Origin: Paraburkholderia phenazinium
GTDB taxonomy: Bacteria > Pseudomonadota > Gammaproteobacteria > Burkholderiales > Burkholderiaceae
Reading direction: 5' to 3'
Length of the DNA: 64,000 bases
Assembly: GCF_900141745.1 (NCBI RefSeq)
Contig: NZ_FSRM01000001.1
Span: 2,666,001-2,730,000 of the forward strand
Part shown: piece by piece, positions 10,001 to 18,385 of the stretch
How positions within the stretch are numbered: position 1 is the stretch's first letter
How the letters are laid out: the number at the start of each line of letters is the position of its first letter
Translations under genes and position numbers: made by a program
The notes under the pieces: generated by a model
Database searches by the model: none
What the model was told of the DNA's origin: nothing
Seen by the model: only the letters and a program-made list of their open reading frames with translations

Positions 10001-11225
10001 CGCCGATGCATGGCTCGAGCGGATCGTCGCGCGTATCAAGGAGGAGGACGCCGCATTACACGAGGTGCCGGCCGATGGCATGATCCCCTCGGTGTTACCC
10101 GGCGTGTTGCCCACCAAGGCTCATCCCGCCGCCTCGCGCCTCTTGAAGAATTTGCGGCTCAACAAGCACGGTGCGTCGAAGGATACGCGGTATTTTTCGT
10201 TGTCGACCGGCGATTCGGGCCTCGAATACGAGGTTGGCGACGCGCTCGGTGTGTGGCCGAGCAACTGTCCCGAACTGGTAGACGAACTGATCGGTTTGAG
10301 CGGGCTGGCAGCGGATGCGCCGGTGAATGTCAGCGGTATCGGCGATATGCGTCTTGCCGATGCACTCGCCAGGCACTACGAAATTGCCCGGCCGAATTCC
10401 GAGGCACTTGCCTTCATCGCCTCGCGCAGTCGCGACGGCGCGCTCGGCGCATTGCTGGCCGACGACCGCAAGGCCGATCTGAAGAAATGGTTGTGGGGCC
10501 AACAACTGGCCGACGTGCTGCACGAGTTTCCCGTGACACTGACGGCGCCGGAGTTGCTCGGCATGCTCAAGCGCTTGCAACCGAGGCTCTATTCGATTGC
10601 GTCGAGCCCCAGGGCGCACGTGGGCGAAGTTCATCTGACCGTGTCTGCAGTTCGTTACAGCAATGGCCGACGCCAGCGTAAAGGGGTGTCCTCGACCTTC
10701 CTCGCCGATCGCGCCGGGGACATCAGCGTGCCGGTGTACGTGCAGAAATCCGCGCATTTCCGGCCGCCGCGCGACGGCGACACGCCGATGATCATGGTTG
10801 GCCCCGGCACCGGCGTCGCACCGTTCAGGGGCTTTCTGCACGAACGGCTGGCGCACGGGGATGCCGGCCGCAACTGGTTGTTCTTCGGCGAGCAGCATGC
10901 TGCGACCGACTTCTATTACGGTGACGAACTGGAGACGATGCGCACGAAAGGGCTGCTGACGCGGCTCGATCTGGCTTTTTCGCGGGACCAGCACGAGAAG
11001 ATCTATGTGCAGGATCGCATGCGCGAACACGGTGCCGAGTTGTGGGCATGGCTCGAGTCCGGCGCGCATTTCTATGTGTGCGGCGATGCGAGCCGCATGG
11101 CGACAGATGTCGACGCGGCGTTGAAGGCGGTCGTGGTCAGCCATGGCGGTATGAGCGATGAGAAGGCGCTCGAATACGTCAACCGGCTCGCGAGAGACAA
11201 GCGCTATGTGCGGGATGTTTATTGA
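7017..11225 (+). CDS. assimilatory nitrate reductase fused to a CysJ-like FAD/FMN reductase
   Basis: At 1402 aa this joins two enzymes. Residues 1 to about 720 are a bis-MGD molybdopterin nitrate reductase, with an N-terminal [4Fe-4S] site (Cys10, Cys13, Cys17, Cys45) and the likely molybdenum ligand Cys138 (SRLCMAS). Residues from about 756 form a complete CysJ-type flavoprotein: a short N-terminal helix region (MPVPLLDDAQRAYVAGFING), a flavodoxin domain from about 865 (LLWASQTGN), the FAD motif RLYSIASSP at about 1190, the NAD(P)H loop GPGTGVAPF at about 1262, and the C-terminal aromatic end RDVY. It can therefore carry electrons from NAD(P)H through FAD and FMN to the molybdenum centre in one chain. 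It is the last gene of the nitrate operon, 22 bp after nirD. The fusion architecture is known in Burkholderia relatives. Confidence 0.93.
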   Translation: MSSASVKTVCPYCGVGCGMVLQVEDGQVVKIAGDKEHPTNFGRLCTKGSSAHVALRKSGRLENAYERRERNGDPTPLPVDQVIADTGRRLREILDTYGPDALSFYVSGQMSIEAQYLANKLAKGFVGTHNIESNSRLCMASAGSGYKLSLGADGPPGSYEDFDKADLFFVIGANMADCHPILYLRMMDRVKAGARLIVVDPRRNTTADKADLFMQIKPGTDLALLNGLLYLLHQNGHTDLDFIATATEGWEAMPAFLDDYTPEKVAAITGIPEADIRTAAQWIGEAPEWMSCWTMGLNQSTHGTWNTNAVCNLHLATGKICRPGSGPLSLTGQPNAMGGREMGYMGPGLPGQRSVLVEEDRAFIEDLWQVPSGTLKTAVGQGTIDMFSRMADGDIKACWIICTNPVASFANRQTVIAGLQAAELVIAQDAFLDTETNRYADVLLPGALWAEAEGVMINSERNMTLMQKAIDPPGAALPDWQIIARVACEMGFADAFSYASAEEVFAEITRASNPKTGYDLRGASHARLRESPLQWPCSPDASGLLRDRNPVRYLNDGISQPLREMSDGVRPALVFPTASGKAVFFARPHTEPAEMPMPEFPIVLNTGRLQHQWHTMTKTGKVPMLNKLNPRPFVEINPEDAAALGIEAKDRVEVRSRRGRAVLPAVVTDRVQAGACFAPMHWNDVFGEDLCINALTNDAVDPISQQPELKFCAVALSRVAPEPSAAADDADAISSGMDAAAPLLAADAGSIKEGDMSRIDALAAMLGMQDMPVPLLDDAQRAYVAGFINGLRASAGQQAQTDGVPVMPASAPLPTATRLWFDGMLAGLYSRAATTAPGLADNSSGVSSDAAFAAPAVRIARARPKVLLLWASQTGNIESLTERYATQLMESGFEIRTSCMADYDVATLARAQYVLLMSSTFGDGDAPDNGESFWSALKAANAPRLDNVRYAVLAFGDRNYDQFCGHGRNLDARLAEQGALRLLPRTDCDTEFEPAADAWLERIVARIKEEDAALHEVPADGMIPSVLPGVLPTKAHPAASRLLKNLRLNKHGASKDTRYFSLSTGDSGLEYEVGDALGVWPSNCPELVDELIGLSGLAADAPVNVSGIGDMRLADALARHYEIARPNSEALAFIASRSRDGALGALLADDRKADLKKWLWGQQLADVLHEFPVTLTAPELLGMLKRLQPRLYSIASSPRAHVGEVHLTVSAVRYSNGRRQRKGVSSTFLADRAGDISVPVYVQKSAHFRPPRDGDTPMIMVGPGTGVAPFRGFLHERLAHGDAGRNWLFFGEQHAATDFYYGDELETMRTKGLLTRLDLAFSRDQHEKIYVQDRMREHGAELWAWLESGAHFYVCGDASRMATDVDAALKAVVVSHGGMSDEKALEYVNRLARDKRYVRDVY
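9270..9284 (+). promoter_or_regulatory. in-frame internal ribosome-binding site and ATG at the fusion joint
   Basis: Inside the fused nitrate reductase gene, AAGGA (9270-9274) lies 7 bases before an in-frame ATG at 9282 (Met756). This is exactly where the CysJ-like half begins. Translation from it would give a free flavoprotein of 647 aa (9282-11225) with the same start region as stand-alone CysJ proteins. The signal is plain in the sequence; whether it is used is unknown. Confidence 0.5.
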
Positions 11226-11407
11226 AGTGACGCGGTGAGACATGTCGTGCGCAGAAGGCACCTTGGCGCATACCGGATCGGACCGATATGCCACATGCAT
11301 CGCATACGTTTGCTCGCTCGCTTTCTACCGCGTCGATTCCGGTTATTCTCCTTCAGGCCGTCCGCGTGATCCGCGCAGCGGCCTACTCGATGCAAGGAGA
11401 CTACCAG

Positions 11408-13339
11408 GTGACATCGACCGCTTCGGACGTTCCTCTCATCCCCCGCGCCGATCTGTTCGGCAATCCAGAGCGCACTGATGTCGAGATCAGTCCGGACGGG
11501 CGCTTTCTCTCCTGGCTGGCGCCGGTCAACGGCGTATTGAATGTCTGGGTCGCGCCGCTCGACGACCTGTCACTCGCCCGCGCGGTGACGAACGATACGA
11601 ACCGAGGTCTACGGTTTCATCTCTGGACCTACGACGGTCATATCGTCTATCTGCAGGACGTCGAGGGCAACGAGGACTTCCATGTTCATGTAGTCGATCT
11701 GGATGCTGGCACCTGCCGCAACCTGACGCCTTTCGAAAATGTTACGGTATCGATCGAGAGGGTGAGCCGAACCATCCGCGATCGCATCCTTGTGGGTATG
11801 AACCGCCGTGACCCGAAGTTCTTCGACCTGTACACGCTGAACCTCGCAACCGGCGAACTTGTGCTCGTCGAAGAAAATCCCGGCTTTGCAGGTTTTATTG
11901 TCGACCAGCATTACCGCCCGCACTTTGCCACTCGCCTCGCGAGCGACGGCTCCCAGGAGGTGCTCAGGCGCAATGCAGACGGTAGCTGGGACGAATGGAT
12001 GCGGTTTGCGCCGGAAGAGACCAGGACATCTGGCCCGGGCCATCTCAGTGCCGACGGCTCAGCACTGTTCGTACTCGACAGTCGCGGCCGCAATACGACC
12101 GCCATGACGCGGATCGATCTTGCCAGCGGCACGACCGAAGTGGTGGCGGCCGATTCGCGCGCCGACCTTTTCGATTTCATTATGGATTCCGAAACATTTG
12201 AGCCACTGGCTTACAGGCTCAATCTGGAGCGCTCCACTTATGTTGCGATCGACCAGAAAATTCAGACCGACGTTGATTTCCTGAACGGCGCAGGGCTCGG
12301 CGAATGGCGGTTGCACGGAGATACCGAGGACAACCGGCTATGGCTTATCGATGCAATTTCCGATCTGCGGCCCGGCACGACTTATCTGTATGACCGGCAG
12401 AGCCGGTCGCTGCGCGTTCTGTTCGAACATCGCCCCGTCCTCAGCGCAGCGCCGCTCGCGCCAATGCATCCGGTGGTAATCCGCTCGCGCGACGGCTTCG
12501 ATCTGGTTTCGTATCTCACGCGTCCCAACGGCGTGCAGCAGCCGGGTCCACTGGTGTTGCTGGTTCACGGTGGCCCCTGGGCCCGGGACATCTTCGGCTT
12601 CGAACCCGAGCATCAATGGCTGGCTAACCGCGGCTATAGCGTGCTGAGCGTGAATTTCCGCAGTTCGATGGGTTTCGGCAAGCGCTTCGTCAATGCTGGA
12701 GACGGCGAATGGGGCCGACGCATGGATGACGACCTGCTCGACGCCGTAGCCTGGGCCGTTGAAAGCGGTATCGCAGATCCGTCGCGTGTCGCGATCATGG
12801 GCATCAGTTACGGTGGATATGCAGTGCTCGCGAGCATGACGCGCAATCCCGAGATGTATGCATGCGGGGTCGCGATTGTCGGGCCGTCCAATCTGGAAAC
12901 ACTGTTGGCGAGCGTCCCGCCTTACTGGGAGTCGTTCCGCAAGGAGTTCGTGCGAGCGATTGGAGACCCTTCGACGGAGGAGGGCCGGGCGCTACTGCGC
13001 GAGCGCTCGCCGGTGCATCGTGCCGGTCGCATCTGCAGGCCGCTGCTGATCGGTCAGGGTGCGAACGACCCGCGCGTCAAGCGGGCGGAGAGCGATCAGA
13101 TGGTGGATGCAATGAAGGCCAATGGTATTCCGGTGACCTACGTTCTGTATCCGGATGAAGGGCATGGTTTCGCGCGACCGGAAAACAACATCTCGTTCTA
13201 CGCGATCACGGAGGCGTTTCTCGAACGGCATCTAGGTGGCCGCGCGGAGCCGATGCGGCAGGACGAATGGGACGGCTCGACTGCACAGATCCTGGAAGGG
13301 GCGGCGCTACTCGATTTGCCCGCGCGCCGCGAGGGATAG
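11408..13339 (+). CDS. S9 family prolyl oligopeptidase-like serine peptidase
   Basis: A 643-aa peptidase with an N-terminal beta-propeller (repeated WD-like strands, beginning VEISPDGRFLSWLAP) and a C-terminal alpha/beta-hydrolase domain. The catalytic triad is visible as Ser467 in GISYGGYA, Asp554 in GANDPRV and His586 in DEGHGF, all at normal spacing. GTG at 11408 is chosen as start because AAGGAG lies 8 bases upstream; the longer upstream frame has no such site. No signal peptide follows, so a cytoplasmic role in peptide processing or turnover is likely. It stands alone between the nitrate operon and the T6SS island. Confidence 0.88.
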   Translation: MTSTASDVPLIPRADLFGNPERTDVEISPDGRFLSWLAPVNGVLNVWVAPLDDLSLARAVTNDTNRGLRFHLWTYDGHIVYLQDVEGNEDFHVHVVDLDAGTCRNLTPFENVTVSIERVSRTIRDRILVGMNRRDPKFFDLYTLNLATGELVLVEENPGFAGFIVDQHYRPHFATRLASDGSQEVLRRNADGSWDEWMRFAPEETRTSGPGHLSADGSALFVLDSRGRNTTAMTRIDLASGTTEVVAADSRADLFDFIMDSETFEPLAYRLNLERSTYVAIDQKIQTDVDFLNGAGLGEWRLHGDTEDNRLWLIDAISDLRPGTTYLYDRQSRSLRVLFEHRPVLSAAPLAPMHPVVIRSRDGFDLVSYLTRPNGVQQPGPLVLLVHGGPWARDIFGFEPEHQWLANRGYSVLSVNFRSSMGFGKRFVNAGDGEWGRRMDDDLLDAVAWAVESGIADPSRVAIMGISYGGYAVLASMTRNPEMYACGVAIVGPSNLETLLASVPPYWESFRKEFVRAIGDPSTEEGRALLRERSPVHRAGRICRPLLIGQGANDPRVKRAESDQMVDAMKANGIPVTYVLYPDEGHGFARPENNISFYAITEAFLERHLGGRAEPMRQDEWDGSTAQILEGAALLDLPARREG

Positions 13340-13730
13340 TTGGTCAGATTGAATGGCGACGCGTGCCCACGCGCGGCCGGCTGCTGCCAGCGGCGACCTG
13401 CCTCTGGCCGTGCTAACACATCGAATTGATATGAGGTTGAGCCAGCGCAATCAGGCGGACATGGGCGTGCTCGAACAGTTCGGCAGATAAACCCGTCGCG
13501 CCTTGCTGAAGGTTTGTTCGCTGACACCGCGGGTGCGTCCGCCGCTGCCTCCCACTGCGCCGAATAGTGCTTCGACTTTTAACGACCAATTTGCAGACTT
13601 TTCCGCACGAATTTGGGCGGCACGCAGGGTAAAAACCCTTAGGAGCTAGATAAGCTCCGCATCGCGGCCTCCCAAGTAGTCCTGCTGAATCAGGCCGCGC
13701 CTCTCAAACAATCGCAAGGAGGCCAGGCCA
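13340..13730. other. intergenic region upstream of vgrG with two small hairpins
   Basis: No gene is evident. Two adjacent hairpins lie just before the vgrG ribosome-binding site: AGGGT/ACCCT (13626-13639) and GGAGCT/AGCTCC (13642-13658). They could form part of the vgrG leader. The vgrG Shine-Dalgarno AAGGAGG is at 13716-13722. No clear terminator for the peptidase gene was found. Confidence 0.45.
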
Positions 13731-16373
13731 ATGACAGACCTGCAGGGCGCACTTCAGGTCCTACCGGGGCGACAGGCGTACCACCTTGACGTACCCGGTA
13801 CGGACAGCGCGGCGGCGCTCTCTGTGGTGTCGTTCGAGGCCACCGAGAAGATGGGTGCACCGACCGAGGTGCGTATCGTATTGACCCACCCGCAACAGCT
13901 TGCGCGCTCCGAATACCTGAGCCGTGACGCGTCGTTTGTCATCGTGCCGGACGATGGACCACCCCGGAAATTCTCCGGCTTTCTCGCGCGCTTCTCAACG
14001 ATCCAGAACACGAAGGATTACGTCAAGTACGAAGTCGTGTTGCAGTCGCATTTCGGGCGGCTGGCAGCAGTAACCCGAAACAGGATCTTCCAGCATGGTT
14101 CAACGCCCGACATTCTGGCGGAGATGTTGCGCGGTCACGGAATGCTTGAGCACCAGTTCAGTTTCCGGCTACGCCGCCAGTATCCGAAGCATGCTTTTCG
14201 CATGCAGCACGGCATGAGCGACCAGAATTATGCGCATATGCTGCAGGAGAAATCGGGCATCTACAGCTATATCCAGGAGACAGAATACGGCGACCAGGTG
14301 GTGTTCGGGGACGACGTAGATCATTACATTTACGACGAACCGCAACGCGTCGTGCCGTACCGCGAAGCAGCGGGACTTGAGGCGCGCGGCGTCGAGGCGG
14401 TGACGGCGATAAAGACGCACTCCGCGACGGTGCCGCAGTCGTTCATGGTCGCGGATTACAACCCGGAGCAAGCCTGGGAGCGTTTGCGCGACACGTCCAA
14501 CATTGCGCCCAGCGATCCCACCACTTACGGCCAGTCCTATATTTATGGCACTCACCACCTGGACCAGGCGGGAGCGAAGTGGGAAGCGCAGCTTCGCCAC
14601 GAAGCGGCCATCGCCTGGCAGGTAGTCTTTGAAGGCGACAGCAACGTGCTGAACCTGCAGCCGGGGCGCGTGCTGGAAACAGATCTTGTTCTGCCCGATG
14701 CACCCAAAGGCCAGTTGATTGTCGAGGTCACGCACAGCGGCGCGCGCGATACGCCCTACTCGAACAGCTACAAGGCAATCCCCGCTGACCGGCGCTTCCG
14801 TCTCAGGCTTGAGACGCAAACCTGGGCCAAAGTGACCGGCACGCTCAGCGCACGCGTCACCAGCCCGGACTCCTACAAATACGCATACATAACCGCAAAC
14901 GGCCACTATACGGTGCGTTTTGATGCGGACTTCGAAACGTGGCCCAACGGCGGAGAAAGTGTTCCGCTACGCCTCGCAAAGCCGTTCGCGGGCAAGCTGC
15001 AAACCGGCATGCACTTTCCGGCGCTGGACGATGCCGAAGCCGTGATTACCTGCCGCGACGGCGACCCGGACAAGCCCGAAATCGTTGCGTTCCACCATCA
15101 CAGCCAGGCGCGCGACCTGGTGAAAAATGACCGGCGCTGGCTCTCACGGAATGTGATCCGCACCCAGGCGAACAACAAGATCCGCTTTGAGGACTGGGCG
15201 GGCCAGGAGGGTGTCAAGGTCAGCACGGAGCATTCGGGCAAATCGCAACTGAATCTCGGCTATCTGGTTGACAACAAACTGGAAAAGCGCGGCGAAGGCT
15301 ATGAGCTTCGCACATCCGGTTACGGAGTGAGCCGTGCAGGTAAGGGAATGATGGTCACGGCATATGACCGTCCAGGCGCGAGCGGGAAGCAGCTCGACAT
15401 GCAGGAAACCATCGCGCAACTGGAAAGCGCGCTGGCGACTGCGAAGGCGTTGGCAGCATCGGCGCAAAGCGCCAAGGCCGAGCCTGTCGACACCGATGTA
15501 CAGCAGCAGATGAAGGAAGATTTCGACGGGCTGAAGAAGCCGGGTCTGCTGATGAGCACCCCGGCATCGGCGGCTGTTGTCGCGGCCGGCGGCGTGCAGT
15601 TTGCGGCGCAGGACAGCATCAACGCTGTAGCCGGGAAGAACGCCGAATGGAGCGTGCTGAAACGGTGGACCGTAGCAGCGGGCGAAAAGATTTCGCTGTT
15701 CGCGCAGAAGCTCGGTGCCAGGATTTTTGCGGCGAAGGGCCCCGTCGAGATTCAGGCGCAAGATGGGCCGATGTCTTTCATCGCGGACAAAGATCTCGAC
15801 CTTGCCAGCGTCAATGGAAAGGTCAACCTGGCGGCGGCAAAGGAGATCATCCTGGAATGCGGTGGTGCGTTCGTCCAGATGAAGGACGGTAGCATCACCC
15901 TTGGTGGTCCTGGCGATCTGTTCCTCAAGACGATCACGGTGCAGAAGAAGAGCAAGGCGTCGCTGAACATGCCGCTGGACCGGAACCACCCGGCGCTCGC
16001 CGGTCTGCCGACCATACCGCTTACCCTGGATGCGACCGGGTCTCCGGCGGCAAGGACGGCCGTGCCAACCGGCATGCCGTACAAGCTTTTTGCTGATGGT
16101 TCATTGATGAAGCAGGGCGTGTTCGATGAAACAGGCCTGATCCAGATCGATCACCATCCCACCACGCATAAGTACACGCTGCAACAGGCTAATGGCGTGA
16201 CGCATGACATCCCGGTTGCAGAGAATTATCGCGGTGATGCCGTCAACGGCGCACTGGCCAATCAGGGCCTCCGTTTTCATGAAGGTCTGCCGGGCGCCAG
16301 GTCCGGTACTGTCGATCGCGCCGAACACCGCGCCAGTTACAACCCACTGCTCAACCCTGATACGGACGCCTGA
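13731..16373 (+). CDS. vgrG: type VI secretion spike protein VgrG with C-terminal extension
   Basis: An 880-aa T6SS tip protein. The N-terminal gp27-like region includes HAFRMQHGMSDQNYAHMLQE and a short acidic turn. A gp5-like OB region lies around residues 400-465 and the needle region around 475-515. A DUF2345-type beta-helix covers roughly 590-740. The final part, from about residue 780 (PYKLFADGSLMKQGVFDETG), looks like a transthyretin-like domain, a module that binds lipase effectors in other VgrGs. The next gene, starting 2 bp after the stop, is a phospholipase, so VgrG probably carries it. AAGGAGG precedes the ATG by 8 bases. No PAAR or DUF4123 chaperone gene is present here. Confidence 0.93.
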   Translation: MTDLQGALQVLPGRQAYHLDVPGTDSAAALSVVSFEATEKMGAPTEVRIVLTHPQQLARSEYLSRDASFVIVPDDGPPRKFSGFLARFSTIQNTKDYVKYEVVLQSHFGRLAAVTRNRIFQHGSTPDILAEMLRGHGMLEHQFSFRLRRQYPKHAFRMQHGMSDQNYAHMLQEKSGIYSYIQETEYGDQVVFGDDVDHYIYDEPQRVVPYREAAGLEARGVEAVTAIKTHSATVPQSFMVADYNPEQAWERLRDTSNIAPSDPTTYGQSYIYGTHHLDQAGAKWEAQLRHEAAIAWQVVFEGDSNVLNLQPGRVLETDLVLPDAPKGQLIVEVTHSGARDTPYSNSYKAIPADRRFRLRLETQTWAKVTGTLSARVTSPDSYKYAYITANGHYTVRFDADFETWPNGGESVPLRLAKPFAGKLQTGMHFPALDDAEAVITCRDGDPDKPEIVAFHHHSQARDLVKNDRRWLSRNVIRTQANNKIRFEDWAGQEGVKVSTEHSGKSQLNLGYLVDNKLEKRGEGYELRTSGYGVSRAGKGMMVTAYDRPGASGKQLDMQETIAQLESALATAKALAASAQSAKAEPVDTDVQQQMKEDFDGLKKPGLLMSTPASAAVVAAGGVQFAAQDSINAVAGKNAEWSVLKRWTVAAGEKISLFAQKLGARIFAAKGPVEIQAQDGPMSFIADKDLDLASVNGKVNLAAAKEIILECGGAFVQMKDGSITLGGPGDLFLKTITVQKKSKASLNMPLDRNHPALAGLPTIPLTLDATGSPAARTAVPTGMPYKLFADGSLMKQGVFDETGLIQIDHHPTTHKYTLQQANGVTHDIPVAENYRGDAVNGALANQGLRFHEGLPGARSGTVDRAEHRASYNPLLNPDTDA

Positions 16374-16375
16374 CC

Positions 16376-18382
16376 ATGAAACAGCAGAGCGCTACCACGC
16401 CGCTCGCGCTTTCCTGCACGCGAAGCGCAACGCTCACCTCCCCATGGTTCGTGCAGCGCACCGAATACAACCCCGCGCTGGCCACGTACCTGCCGCTGGT
16501 GAATGGCGAGACGGCCTTTGCGGCGGTGTTCGACGCCATACGAAACGCGGAGCACAGCATCGATATCCTGTGCTGGGGTTTCCAGCCGTCCATGTATTTC
16601 AGACGGGGCAGCGACGCGGCGGGTTCGCCGTCGATCGGTGAACTGCTCGAATACAAGGGCCTCGAAAAACCTCACATCAGGATCCGGCTGCTGGTCTGGA
16701 GCGACGCACTGCACGTGGCGTCCTTCTCGGAAGACATGATGCCAGGCAACCACGGGCCAGTCGGGCTGGCGGGGGCTGCACAGGACGGGCGCACCCGCGC
16801 CCAGCGGGAATTCGACCAGCTCTGGTACTGGCGGGCCAACCGGAACAATGTCACGCGGATGTCGGCCGGGACGAGGGCCAATCCGTTCCCGGCAGCGAAA
16901 TCGGTGGTGACCGCGGCATTGAACGCGTTGCCGGGCGCGCCCAGGCCGCTGGCAAACATTGAATTCGCCACGCGCGATTTCGATCTGAGGGAGCGTGCCG
17001 AAATCGCCTGGCGCACATGGATGAGCGGCCCGGCGGGCGACCCCACGCTGAGAGAGCGGAACACCGCGGCGATGACGGCGGAGCCCTCGCACCACCAGAA
17101 GATGGTGCTTGTCGACTACGAGCTTCCCGAGCGGGCCATCGGGTTCGTGATGGGGCACAACACGCTGGACGAATACTGGGACCGGGACGATCACACCTGG
17201 CTGCGGCAGGCGCCGCGAATGGGACGCAACGGCCTGCATCCGCGGCAGGACATGTCCGCGAAGGTGACGGGTCCGGTCCTCGAGTACCTGAACGAGAATT
17301 TCTGCCAGGCGTGGGACGACGCGACCGGGCAGAACCTGACCCAGGCGCGGGCGGCGCTGGCTTGCCGGCTGAAGCTGCGCGCGGATCACGGTACGCCGGT
17401 GATGGCGCAGATCCTTCGCACGCAGTCGCAGCACGGCAAGGACGGCACGAAGGACATCGCGTCGCTGTACCTGCAGGCGGTGAACAACACGACGAGATTC
17501 GTGTACATCGAAAACCAGTATTTCCGTTACATGCCGGTGGCCGACAGGCTGCGGGAGAACGTCAACGCGCAGATCAAGTGGGGGCGCAACCCGGCGAAGC
17601 ATGGTGAGGTCTATCTGTTCGTGGTCACGAACTCGAACGACGACGGCATCGGCCGCGGGACCGTGAGCAGCTACCAGATGCTCGCGGCGCTCGGATATGG
17701 CGACCGGATGCCCGGGGTCGAGACACTGGAGAAGAACGACCAGCTTACGCAGCAGGAGCAGACGCTGGAGAAGCAGCTTGCTGACGAACAGGCGGCCAGC
17801 CAGCGCGCGATGATGCAGGGCGCGGGTTTCTCGCAGATGCAGGGGCTCGCGAATTACCTGCAGGGCGGCCAGCTCCGGCAGGCAGAAATCGGGCAGCAGC
17901 TGGAGCAGACGAGGCAGGAGAAACGGCGGGTGGCGAGCGTGAGCCCGGACGGCATGACGAAGGAGGGAGAGCTGGTGCCGCCGCAGGATATGCCGGGGAT
18001 GAAGGTGCTGGTCTGCACCCTGGTCGCACCGGACACGCCTGCAGGCAAGGCGTGGGACTACGTCTATGTCCACCAGAAGCTGATGATCGTCGACGACGTG
18101 TTTACGACGCACGGCTCGGCCAATGTCAACCGGCGCAGCATGGAGGTGGATAGCGAACTGAATATCTGCCATGAGCATGGCGGCCTGACGTCCGCGCTGC
18201 GCAAGCAGATGTGGGCGCTGCATACGAACAATCTGGGTGCTCAGGATGATGTGTCGCAAGCGTATTTGAAATGGAGCGACATCATTTCTCGGAACACCAA
18301 AAGACAGAGCGCAAAGCGGGCTCCGATCGCGTCCCTCGTAGGTTTCCTGCGTACCTCGCCCACACGCACTTATGAGGATTGA
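16376..18382 (+). CDS. T6SS phospholipase D effector (Tle5-like)
   Basis: A 668-aa phospholipase D superfamily protein with both HxKxxxxD catalytic motifs: His240/Lys242/Asp247 (HHQKMVLVD) and His566/Lys568/Asp573 (VHQKLMIVD, followed by HGSANVNRRS). It should hydrolyse membrane phospholipids of rival cells after delivery by the adjacent VgrG. Between the two motifs, at about residues 455-530, is an unusual Gln/Glu-rich, coiled-coil-like insert (LTQQEQTLEKQLADEQ and onward). There is no signal peptide. The gene starts 2 bp after vgrG and ends 3 bp before its immunity gene, so translation is probably coupled. Confidence 0.9.
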   Translation: MKQQSATTPLALSCTRSATLTSPWFVQRTEYNPALATYLPLVNGETAFAAVFDAIRNAEHSIDILCWGFQPSMYFRRGSDAAGSPSIGELLEYKGLEKPHIRIRLLVWSDALHVASFSEDMMPGNHGPVGLAGAAQDGRTRAQREFDQLWYWRANRNNVTRMSAGTRANPFPAAKSVVTAALNALPGAPRPLANIEFATRDFDLRERAEIAWRTWMSGPAGDPTLRERNTAAMTAEPSHHQKMVLVDYELPERAIGFVMGHNTLDEYWDRDDHTWLRQAPRMGRNGLHPRQDMSAKVTGPVLEYLNENFCQAWDDATGQNLTQARAALACRLKLRADHGTPVMAQILRTQSQHGKDGTKDIASLYLQAVNNTTRFVYIENQYFRYMPVADRLRENVNAQIKWGRNPAKHGEVYLFVVTNSNDDGIGRGTVSSYQMLAALGYGDRMPGVETLEKNDQLTQQEQTLEKQLADEQAASQRAMMQGAGFSQMQGLANYLQGGQLRQAEIGQQLEQTRQEKRRVASVSPDGMTKEGELVPPQDMPGMKVLVCTLVAPDTPAGKAWDYVYVHQKLMIVDDVFTTHGSANVNRRSMEVDSELNICHEHGGLTSALRKQMWALHTNNLGAQDDVSQAYLKWSDIISRNTKRQSAKRAPIASLVGFLRTSPTRTYED

Positions 18383-18385
18383 ACC

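Noticed and set aside
16337..18259. Minus-strand open frame (640 aa) opposite the phospholipase gene
   Set aside because: The plus-strand frame carries both HKD motifs in register, so the antisense frame is a shadow.
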